Of a stretch of 64,000 bases of DNA, positions 57,097-64,000 are shown piece by piece. Below the pieces are notes generated by a model. The model saw only the letters and a program-made list of their open reading frames with translations. It searched no databases and had not been told where the DNA came from. Numbering within the stretch: the first letter of the stretch is position 1; every line of letters begins with the position of its first letter. The DNA comes from Mycobacterium sp. NBC_00419. GTDB lineage: Bacteria; Actinomycetota; Actinomycetes; Mycobacteriales; Mycobacteriaceae. Both the position numbers and the translations under genes were made by a program. The stretch is taken from positions 4,650,001-4,714,000 of the forward strand of contig NZ_CP107931.1 of NCBI RefSeq assembly GCF_036023875.1. The letters run 5' to 3'.

Positions 57097-57810
57097 GTGC
57101 CCGCGATGACGTGGCCGCCGCGCACAGTGATCCGCAAATCGTCGGGTCTGCGCACCCTGGAGTCCGCGCTGTACCGCAGCGGCCTGGGGCCGGTGGCCGG
57201 GGTCGACGAAGTCGGACGGGGCGCCTGTGCCGGTCCGCTGGTGGTCGCGGCCTGTGTGCTCGGGCCCAACCGGTTCGAAAGCCTCGCCGCGCTCGACGAT
57301 TCGAAAAAGCTCACCGAGAAGTCGCGCGAGGAGCTGTTTCCGCTGATCCGCCGCTATGCGCTGGCCTATCACGTGGTGTTCATCCCCGCCGCGGAGGTGG
57401 ACCGACGCGGTGTGCACGTCGCCAACATCGAGGGCATGCGCCGGGCCGTAGCCGGGCTGTCACTGCGGCCCGGATACGTCCTGTCCGACGGTTTCCGGGT
57501 GCCCGGGTTGCCGATGCCGTCGCTGCCCGTGGTGGGCGGAGACGCGGCGGCAGCGTGTATCGCGGCGGCCAGCGTTCTGGCCAAGGTGAGCAGAGATCGG
57601 TTGATGGTGGCGATGGAGGCCGAACATCCGGGCTATGGTTTCGCCGACCACAAGGGGTACAGCACTCCGGCCCACAGTGCGGCGCTCACCGCACTGGGCC
57701 CGTGCAGCCAGCATCGCTACTCCTTCATCAATGTCCGACGGCTGGCGGCTGGTGCGGGTACCCACGTGGTCGCAGAGTGCGCACCGGCGCAGCGTGCCGG
57801 ACAGGGGTGA
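57097..57810 (+). CDS. rnhB: Ribonuclease HII
   Basis: Cuts the RNA strand of RNA-DNA hybrids and single ribonucleotides in DNA. The DEDD site is visible in [16 protein letters not shown] and [14 protein letters not shown], with [15 protein letters not shown] later. 237 residues from GTG 57097; ATG 57106 is an alternative giving 234. It follows lepB by three bases, and DUF2469 follows after 47 bases, the Rv2903c-Rv2901c order. Confidence 0.94.
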   Translation: MPAMTWPPRTVIRKSSGLRTLESALYRSGLGPVAGVDEVGRGACAGPLVVAACVLGPNRFESLAALDDSKKLTEKSREELFPLIRRYALAYHVVFIPAAEVDRRGVHVANIEGMRRAVAGLSLRPGYVLSDGFRVPGLPMPSLPVVGGDAAAACIAAASVLAKVSRDRLMVAMEAEHPGYGFADHKGYSTPAHSAALTALGPCSQHRYSFINVRRLAAGAGTHVVAECAPAQRAGQG

Positions 57811-57857
57811 GTCAAGATGGACTACGACCACGAGCAGACAAGAGGACCGCTGAGCCG

Positions 57858-58163
57858 ATGAGTGCCGAAGATCTCGAAAAGTACGAAACCGAGATGGAAC
57901 TCTCGTTGTACCGCGAATACAAGGACATCGTCGGTCAGTTCAGCTACGTCGTAGAAACGGAGCGCCGTTTCTATCTAGCAAACAGTGTTGAAATGGTTCC
58001 GCGGAACACTGACGGCGAGGTCTACTTCGAATTGCGGCTCACCGATGCGTGGGTGTGGGACATGTACCGACCGGCACGTTTCGTCAAGCAGGTACGTGTT
58101 ATCACTTTCAAAGACGTGAACATCGAGGAAGTCGAGAAGCCCGAACTCCGCCTCCCTGAGTGA
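57858..58163 (+). CDS. DUF2469 family protein
   Basis: 101-residue actinobacteria-specific protein, rich in aromatic and acidic residues: MSAEDLEKYETEMELSLYREY, VVETERRFYLANSVE, WVWDMYRPARFVKQV and VNIEEVEKPELRLPE. It matches the highly conserved DUF2469 family next to rnhB (Rv2901c). Function unknown. ATG 57858 by family start. Confidence 0.92.
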   Translation: MSAEDLEKYETEMELSLYREYKDIVGQFSYVVETERRFYLANSVEMVPRNTDGEVYFELRLTDAWVWDMYRPARFVKQVRVITFKDVNIEEVEKPELRLPE

Positions 58164-58280
58164 CTTTGTGCCCCTATGTAATTGCGCAAGGCACTATTCG
58201 GCAGTAAATGCTTTTCTCCTGAGTTAATCTCGGCAGGAGCTACAGCGTGAGGGGTGCGCTGGGCTTTTCTCGGGGGGATC

Positions 58281-61200
58281 ATGAAGCACGCGAACTATGT
58301 CGGCAGGGTCGGCGCACTCGCGGTCGCGTTGGGCATCGGCGGGGCCATGGCCGGTGGAATCGCGATCGCCGAGGCCAGCCCGTCCTCCGATGGCGCCACA
58401 TCGGCCACCGGGAGCGCCGCGCCGCACGGTACGGCGGCATCACGGAAGTCCACGGCCCGCCGTCAGGGCGCCGCCGGACCGCGCAGGCCGGTCGTACTCC
58501 AGGCTGCCGCCCCGGCTACCACGGTGACCACCCCGTCGGCCGCCGCCGGCCACAGCCGGGTGGTGGACATCCCCGGGACGGCGGTGTCCGCAGCGACGCC
58601 GGTGACGGCCGCGGCGTCGGCCACCGCGACATCCACCACGCCGACCACCGCCACCACGTCGGCCCAGACCGCCGCGCAAAGCGGAGGGGTGATCGGCTGG
58701 TTCCAGCGCACGTTCTTCAACTCGACGCCGGTGATCACCCCGCAGACGGTCCCGCTGACGCTGACCACGGGGCAGACCAGCCAGCCGTTCCAGCTCGACG
58801 CCACTGACCCCGACGGCGACACCCTGACCTACACGGTGGCCAACTCCGGCGTCGGCACCGGTGGCGGCACCTTGGCGACCTCCGGTGACACCGCCACCTA
58901 CACGCCCCCGTCCTCATGGGGCGGGTTGACCTCCTACGACGACACGTTCACCGTCACTGCCTCTGACGCCGACAGTGGATTCCACATCCACGGGCTCTCG
59001 GGTCTGCTGAGCATGCTGACGTTCGGCTTGCTCGGCGATCCGGGCCATACCGCCACCAGCACCGTCACCGTGCACGTCACGCCGGCCACGCCGGTGCCAC
59101 CTGACGTGGTCACCCTGCCCGGGGAACCGTTCAGCACCGCCGTGGCCGGTACGGGCGGGGTGGTCTACCAGACCACCGTGGGCGGCGACGCGGCCAACGG
59201 CTACCGCACCTATGTCACCGTCGTGCGTCCGGACGGCACGTCGACCACTGTCAGCCAGCCGGGCCAGACGTTCACGGGCGTGGTCGTGGCGGCCAATGGC
59301 ACCGCCTACCAGATCAGCTCGTCGGGCGGGCCCGGCAGCATCGACTACACCAACGACACCACCGTGCTGCGCGCCGTGCGCCCCGACGGCACCGTCGTCG
59401 ACTACAGCCAGCCCGGCGTCATCACCAACGGCAGTTCGGTGGTGATCGGGCCGGACGGCGCCATCTACGCCACCAGCACCGCCGGCAGCGCCAATCCCGG
59501 CTACACCACGGTGGTCCGCACGGTGCGTGCTGACGGCACCACGACCACCCACACCCAGCAGGGCGAGGCGTGGGGGCCGATCGTCGTGGGTGCGGACGGC
59601 ACGGCTTACCAAACCACGTTCGCGTACCAGACCGACATGGCGAAGTCGACGGTGGTCGACGTGCTCTCACCCGGCGGCTCGACGCGGGAATACACCCTGA
59701 CCGGTCTGCCGGACGGCCAGATCGTCATCGGATCGGGTGGAATCGCTTACCAGACAACATCGTTGTGGGATGAGGAGGTCGCCACCTTCACCACCACGAT
59801 CACCGCGATCCGCCCCGATGGAACCACTTCGGCGAGGACCAGCGTGCTGGGTGTACGGCCGACCACGGTCGTTGCCGCGGACGGAACGGCCTATCAGACC
59901 AGCGCCATCAATGGCACCACGGTGACGATCATCGCGCCCGCTGGCACTCGGGTCAGCAAGACGTGGTCCGGGACGCCCGTCGGCGGTGTGCTGATCGGCA
60001 GCGACGGATACGCGTATCAGGCGTCGGTCTTCAACGGCAAGACCACCATCACCACGTTACGCGCCGACGGCAACATCGCACTGCTGCGAGTCCAAAATGG
60101 CTCTCCTGCTTCCGATCTCGTGCTCGCAGCCGACGGCAGTGTGTACGAAGTCACCTATGACTCGGCGGCCGCCACCACGTGGACCAACCAGTTCAAGCCC
60201 GACGGCACCGTCGTCTCGCGCAGCCAGGCCGGCCAACCCGTCGGTGGCTTGGTGGTCCGCCCCGATGGGCGGGTCTACCAGACCACCGTCACGGGCAATG
60301 CCCAAAGTGGTTACACCGCCCTGATCCGCGCCTGGGCGGCCGACGGGTCCGTCACCGACCGCACCCAGTCCGGCCAGCCCGTGGGTGGAGTGGCCCTCGC
60401 CGCCAATGGCACGGTCTACCAGACGAGTTCGGGGGTCAATGCCGGTGGTGTCGCCACCTCGGTGGTGACGATGCTGGCACCGGACGGCACCGCTGTTCGG
60501 CACACGATGGCGGGTCTGCCGTCCGGCGCCGTCGCGATCGGGGCCGACGGAACGGCCTACCTGACGACATCGACCGGTGTCTGGCGGGTTGACTCGCAGG
60601 GCTCCAGCTCCGAAACCGTCACCGAGAAGGGCCCTCTGACGGTGCCGGCCGGAGCCGTCGACGCCACTGCCGCCCTACAGGCGATCCTCGACGCGGCGAG
60701 CCCCGGCTCCACCGTTCGGCTGCAGCGCGGCCGCACCTACAACGTCGCGGGAATTCTGTATCTGCGCAACGCCTCGGTGACGGTGGACGGCAATGGGGCG
60801 ACGATCAACTCGACCAACGACGCCACCTCCTCGGTGCAGGTCACCGCCGACGGCGTCACCCTGCAGAACATCAACCTGACGGCCGCAACCGAGGGCCTGC
60901 GCTACGGCAACCTCGAACAGCACAAGCTGTTGGTCACCGGCGACAGGGACACCCTTAAGAACGTCAGCGTCACCGGTTCTGCGGCTGCCGGGATATTCGC
61001 CTACGGCGCAAGCAATTTCATGTTCGACCACGCTACGGTCCGATACACCCGCGCCGACGGGATCCATATGACCGGCGGGAGCCACGACGGCACCGTGATC
61101 AATCCCTCGACCGCGTGGACCGAGGACGACGCAGTCGTGGTGGTGTCGTACGCCGACGAGCCGATCTCGCAGAACATCGTCGTCACCAACCCGGTAGTCA

Positions 61201-61664
61201 ACGGATCCGACGGCCGCGGTATCGCCGTGGTCGGCGGCAACAACGTGACCTTCTCCAACATTCACGTGTGGAAGACCTGGGCGGCCGCGGTGTACGTCGC
61301 CGCCGAGGGTGCGCCGTGGTACACCCAATCGGTGTCGAATGTGACCATCAAGGGTGGCTCGCTGGTGGAGACGGCGGTCGGCACCGACATCGTCCAGGGC
61401 GCGGTCCTGGTGTACTCGGGCAGCTCGGCAGCCACGATCAGCGCGGTCACCATCTCGGACCTGGCGATCTCGGGGACCCCGCAATGGGCCCAGCGCTCCA
61501 CCGGCGTCATCCTGGACCCTGGTGCCGGGCGGATCTCCGGTGTGGTGCTCAAGAACATCGCGCTGACCAACAGCGCACTACCTGCTTTCTCGACCAACGC
61601 CCCGTCCAGTAGCTACACCGCTACCGGGTTCACCCTCAACGGTCAGCCGATCACGGTGCCCTGA
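58281..61664 (+). CDS. Large exported multidomain protein: propeller-like repeats plus beta-helix
   Basis: 1127 residues. The N-terminal signal (NYVGRVGALAVALGIGGAMAGG) ends near residue 33, followed by a ~110-residue Ala/Thr/Pro-rich linker. About 150-275 is a cadherin/Ig-like domain (ATDPDGDTLTYTV, DTFTVTASDADSG). From 276 to 773 there are about eleven repeats of 40-50 residues with the core GxVVxxDGTxYQTT...PDGTxxxxxQxG, resembling blades of a beta-propeller. From about 780 to the end is a right-handed beta-helix of the pectate-lyase type, opening with DATAALQAILDAASPGSTVRLQ and closing PITVP. ATG 58281 follows GGGGGGAT. This start signature recurs in secreted mycobacterial proteins. Likely surface or secreted carbohydrate-binding or lyase function; unproven. 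Confidence 0.75.
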   Translation: MKHANYVGRVGALAVALGIGGAMAGGIAIAEASPSSDGATSATGSAAPHGTAASRKSTARRQGAAGPRRPVVLQAAAPATTVTTPSAAAGHSRVVDIPGTAVSAATPVTAAASATATSTTPTTATTSAQTAAQSGGVIGWFQRTFFNSTPVITPQTVPLTLTTGQTSQPFQLDATDPDGDTLTYTVANSGVGTGGGTLATSGDTATYTPPSSWGGLTSYDDTFTVTASDADSGFHIHGLSGLLSMLTFGLLGDPGHTATSTVTVHVTPATPVPPDVVTLPGEPFSTAVAGTGGVVYQTTVGGDAANGYRTYVTVVRPDGTSTTVSQPGQTFTGVVVAANGTAYQISSSGGPGSIDYTNDTTVLRAVRPDGTVVDYSQPGVITNGSSVVIGPDGAIYATSTAGSANPGYTTVVRTVRADGTTTTHTQQGEAWGPIVVGADGTAYQTTFAYQTDMAKSTVVDVLSPGGSTREYTLTGLPDGQIVIGSGGIAYQTTSLWDEEVATFTTTITAIRPDGTTSARTSVLGVRPTTVVAADGTAYQTSAINGTTVTIIAPAGTRVSKTWSGTPVGGVLIGSDGYAYQASVFNGKTTITTLRADGNIALLRVQNGSPASDLVLAADGSVYEVTYDSAAATTWTNQFKPDGTVVSRSQAGQPVGGLVVRPDGRVYQTTVTGNAQSGYTALIRAWAADGSVTDRTQSGQPVGGVALAANGTVYQTSSGVNAGGVATSVVTMLAPDGTAVRHTMAGLPSGAVAIGADGTAYLTTSTGVWRVDSQGSSSETVTEKGPLTVPAGAVDATAALQAILDAASPGSTVRLQRGRTYNVAGILYLRNASVTVDGNGATINSTNDATSSVQVTADGVTLQNINLTAATEGLRYGNLEQHKLLVTGDRDTLKNVSVTGSAAAGIFAYGASNFMFDHATVRYTRADGIHMTGGSHDGTVINPSTAWTEDDAVVVVSYADEPISQNIVVTNPVVNGSDGRGIAVVGGNNVTFSNIHVWKTWAAAVYVAAEGAPWYTQSVSNVTIKGGSLVETAVGTDIVQGAVLVYSGSSAATISAVTISDLAISGTPQWAQRSTGVILDPGAGRISGVVLKNIALTNSALPAFSTNAPSSSYTATGFTLNGQPITVP

Positions 61665-61774
61665 CGGCGTTGTCGCTGTGGATGAACCGGCGTCTGGGGA
61701 TAACCAGGGGTCTGCACCGCCTGCACCGTGCTTCGCGTCGATGAGTTGTCGGGGGCGGGGCAGACGCTGCGGGC

Positions 61775-62140
61775 ATGACAATGTTGACGCGTGGCCAGCT
61801 GGGCGCGCTGGGTGAACAGCGTGCGGTAGACCACCTGACCGCACTGGGGTCGCGAATCGTGGCCCGCAACTGGCGCTGCCGCTACGGCGAACTCGACGTG
61901 ATCGCGGCAGACGCCGACGGCACGGTGGTCTTCGTGGAGGTCAAGACCCGCAGCGGTGACGGCTTCGGCGGCTTGGCCTACGCCGTGACACCACAGAAGG
62001 TACGGCGCCTGCGGCGGCTCGCCGGGCTGTGGCTGGCCGAGCAGGAGCAGCGTTGGCCGGCCATCCGGATCGACGTGATCGGGGTGCGGGTCGGCAGGCA
62101 GCGCGAGCCGGAGATCTTTCACCTGAAGGGCGTCGGCTGA
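61775..62140 (+). CDS. YraN / UPF0102 nuclease-fold protein
   Basis: 121 residues of the restriction-endonuclease-like UPF0102 family: LGEQRAVDHLTALGSRIVARNWR, YGELDVIAAD (the D of the PD-ExK core) and FVEVKTRSG (the ExK). Adjacent to comM as in nearly all actinobacteria (Rv2898c-Rv2897c). ATG 61775. Overlaps comM at TGATG. Confidence 0.93.
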   Translation: MTMLTRGQLGALGEQRAVDHLTALGSRIVARNWRCRYGELDVIAADADGTVVFVEVKTRSGDGFGGLAYAVTPQKVRRLRRLAGLWLAEQEQRWPAIRIDVIGVRVGRQREPEIFHLKGVG

Positions 62141-63651
62141 TGGCGCTGGGGCGGGCCTACTCGGTCGCCGTGCGTGGTCTCGATGGCGAGATCGTCGAGA
62201 TCGAGGCCGACATCAACGCGGGACTGCCCGGGGTGTATCTGGTGGGGTTGCCCGACGCCGCGCTGCGGGAGTCCCGCGATCGGGTACGGGCGGCAATCAC
62301 CAACTGCGGCAATGAGTGGCCCAACTCGCGACTGACGCTGGCGCTGTCCCCGGCAACCCTGGCCAAGGCCGGCTCGCTGTACGACATCGCGATCGCGGCC
62401 GCGGTGCTGTCGGCGAGTCACAAGAAGCCGTGGGATCGGCTGGAGAAGACGGTGCTGCTGGGAGAGTTGGCTCTCGACGGCCGGATTCGGCCCGTGCGCG
62501 GCGTACTGCCGGCTGTCCTGGCGGCCAAACGACAAGGCTGGCCCACCGTCGTGGTGCCCGTCGCGAACCTCGCCGAGGCCAGCCTGGTCGACGGCATCGA
62601 AGTCCTCGGTGCCCACACATTGCGGCAGCTGCACGGCTGGCTGAAAGGCAAGGCCGCGCTGGCCGATCGCGTCGACACACCGGTGCCGCAGACCGATCCG
62701 GTCGCCGACCTGGCGGACGTGGTGGGCCAGACCCACGCCCGGTTCGCCGTGGAGGTCGCCGCCGCCGGAGCACACCACCTGATGCTCACCGGCCCACCCG
62801 GCGTGGGGAAAACCATGCTGGCACAACGGCTCCCCGGGCTGCTGCCGGAACTGACCGAAAGCGAGGCGCTGGAGGTGACGGCGATCCATTCGGTGGTCGG
62901 AATGCTGTCGCAGAGCACGCCGCTGATCACTCGTCCGCCCTTCATCGCGCCGCATCACTCGTCGAGTGTGGCCGCTCTGGTCGGTGGCGGCTCGGGCATG
63001 GCCCGGCCCGGTGCGGTCAGTCGCGCTCATCGGGGCGTGCTGTTTCTCGACGAGTGTGCCGAAATCCGGGTCAGCGTCCTCGAGTCCCTGCGAACGCCAC
63101 TGGAAGACGGCGAGATTCGGCTTGCCCGACGTGACGGGGTGGCGTGCTATCCCGCGCGGTTTCAGCTCGTGATGGCGGCCAACCCGTGCGCCTGCGCGCA
63201 AACCGACCCGAAAGACTGCATCTGCACGTCGGTGGAGAAGCGTCGCTATCTGGGCAAGCTCTCCGGGCCGCTGATGGATCGGGTGGACCTGCGAGTCGAG
63301 ATGCACATGGTGCGCGCCGGTGCCTTCGCGCCCGATGCGGCCGAACCCACTGCCGCCGTGCGTGATCGGGTGGCGACGGCACGCGCGGCGGCCGCCGCGC
63401 GCTGGCGCCGCTACGGCTTCACCACCAACGCCGAAGTCACCGGCTCGGTGCTGCGCCGAAAGTTCCGGCTCGACAACACCGCGATGTCGCCGCTGAAGAC
63501 CGCACTCGAGCGCGGCGTGCTGAGCATCCGGGGCGTTGACAGGTCGTTGCGGGTCGCCTGGACATTGGCGGATCTGGCCGGACGCACGATGCCGAGTATC
63601 GACGACGTGGCGGTGGCATTGAGCTTCCGCCAGGGAGGAGCAAAACCATGA
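62140..63651 (+). CDS. comM: Mg-chelatase-like AAA+ ATPase ComM/YifB
   Basis: 503 residues: an N-terminal Lon-protease-like domain (AYSVAVRGLDGEIVEIEADINAGLPG), Walker A LTGPPGVGKTMLAQRL near residue 218, Walker B VLFLDECAE, a CxCAQxDxKxCxC zinc-type segment (CACAQTDPKDCIC) and a C-terminal lid. ComM is a helicase promoting branch migration during natural transformation. The end overlaps dprA by four bases (ATGA). With yraN and dprA it forms the competence-type cluster. Confidence 0.94.
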   Translation: MALGRAYSVAVRGLDGEIVEIEADINAGLPGVYLVGLPDAALRESRDRVRAAITNCGNEWPNSRLTLALSPATLAKAGSLYDIAIAAAVLSASHKKPWDRLEKTVLLGELALDGRIRPVRGVLPAVLAAKRQGWPTVVVPVANLAEASLVDGIEVLGAHTLRQLHGWLKGKAALADRVDTPVPQTDPVADLADVVGQTHARFAVEVAAAGAHHLMLTGPPGVGKTMLAQRLPGLLPELTESEALEVTAIHSVVGMLSQSTPLITRPPFIAPHHSSSVAALVGGGSGMARPGAVSRAHRGVLFLDECAEIRVSVLESLRTPLEDGEIRLARRDGVACYPARFQLVMAANPCACAQTDPKDCICTSVEKRRYLGKLSGPLMDRVDLRVEMHMVRAGAFAPDAAEPTAAVRDRVATARAAAAARWRRYGFTTNAEVTGSVLRRKFRLDNTAMSPLKTALERGVLSIRGVDRSLRVAWTLADLAGRTMPSIDDVAVALSFRQGGAKP

Positions 63652-64000
63652 CCGACGATGCCAGAACGTTGGCATGGGCGTATCTGTCCCGGGTCGCCGA
63701 ACCGCCCTGCGACGAGATCGCCGCGTTGATCCGCGAAGTCGGGCCCGTGGAAGCCTCCCTGCGGGTCGCCGGGGGCGAGGTGAGCGAGGCATTGCGCCAA
63801 CGCACGGCCGCCCGCCGCGACATCGATGCGGCGCAAGCGGATCTGGATCTGCTGCAGCGTCGCGGAGGCCGGCTGATCACGCCCGACGATGACGAGTGGC
63901 CAACCCTGGCCCTCGCGGCCTTCGGCGGGCCCGCGGTGCGGGAGAAGCCGCAGGGCCGGCCGCCGATGGCGCTATGGGCGATCGGCCCGGCCCGGCTCGA
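63648..64000 (+). CDS. dprA: DNA-processing protein DprA (5' part, runs off the window)
   Basis: The frame opens with ATG 63648 in the ATGA overlap with comM, preceded by GGGAGGAG, and is open to the end of the window (about 117 codons seen). The visible part is the N-terminal helical domain (AWAYLSRVAEPPCDEIAALI) and the start of the Rossmann-fold region (LITPDDDEWPTLALAAF ... PPMALWAIGPARL). The catalytic/DNA-binding core is beyond position 64000. DprA loads RecA on incoming single-stranded DNA. Confidence 0.9.
   Translation, partial: MTDDARTLAWAYLSRVAEPPCDEIAALIREVGPVEASLRVAGGEVSEALRQRTAARRDIDAAQADLDLLQRRGGRLITPDDDEWPTLALAAFGGPAVREKPQGRPPMALWAIGPARL

Noticed and set aside
59100..60600. 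Repeats in the exoprotein as DNA tandem repeats
   Set aside because: Conservation is at protein level (DGTxYQTT), with substantial nucleotide divergence between units, so they are old domain repeats, not a DNA satellite.

Overview
The window reads as chromosomal DNA of a mycobacterium, most likely a fast-growing, non-tuberculosis species (Mycolicibacterium type). The evidence is the high GC content, frequent GTG starts, and a gene order that follows the Rv2977c-Rv2896c block of M. tuberculosis as I remember it: thiL-ung-DAK-recG-pca-rsmD-coaD, then sepIVA-rnc-mutM-smc-ftsY-amt-glnB-glnD-ffh, then rpsP-khpA-rimM-trmD-lppW-rplS-lepB-rnhB-yraN-comM-dprA. The large lipid/PKS block that M. tuberculosis carries between coaD and sepIVA is absent. 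Several loci not expected from that order are inserted instead. No rRNA, tRNA, insertion sequence, prophage or CRISPR array was recognised.

Layout. 0-8.3 kb: thiamine-phosphate kinase, uracil-DNA glycosylase, a converging rpmB with a clear bidirectional terminator, an SfnB/DszC-type flavoprotein, a DAK-family kinase, recG and an exported HNH nuclease. 8.3-18 kb: class-III aminotransferase, an aldo-keto reductase lacking the catalytic Tyr, a LipN-like esterase, the DsbA/VKOR oxidative-folding pair, pyruvate carboxylase, rsmD and coaD. 18-32 kb: the cell-division protein SepIVA, a PGRS-like exported protein without a PE domain, DUF177, rnc, mutM, a cupin, OsmC, acyP, smc, a carboxylesterase facing a type-2 IPP isomerase, and ftsY. 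32-36.4 kb: the nitrogen operon amt-glnB-glnD behind two GlnR-type boxes. 36.4-43.4 kb: an apparent accessory operon in which a PHP-type metallohydrolase is translationally coupled to a complete peptide/opine-class ABC importer. 44-52.4 kb: ffh, two amidohydrolases, a small exported protein, a 13E12/DUF222 HNH protein with a perfect SOS box at its start codon, and two D,D-carboxypeptidases flanking an MPT63-like protein. 52.4-64 kb: the rpsP-trmD and rplS-lepB-rnhB translation/export genes, an 1127-residue multidomain exoprotein, and yraN-comM-dprA (dprA runs off the end).

How it fits together. Most of the window is housekeeping: ribosome proteins and maturation (rpsP, khpA, rimM, trmD, rplS, rnc, rsmD), SRP targeting and signal processing (ffh, ftsY, lepB), chromosome and DNA maintenance (smc, recG, ung, mutM, rnhB, comM, dprA), and nitrogen sensing. 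The observations most worth following are the PHP/ABC-importer operon with an inverted repeat over its promoter; a dispersed GC-rich repeat (core GCAGGAGCGAAGCGAC) at five loci, which adds residues to proteins and abuts or supplies translation signals; a leader motif shared by rpsP and rplS; a 30-bp tandem hairpin array after rplS; and the propeller plus beta-helix exoprotein. Coordinates of starts were chosen from Shine-Dalgarno sequences, 4-base overlaps and leaderless -10 spacing. Functions are inferred from recognisable motifs only, with no database search.
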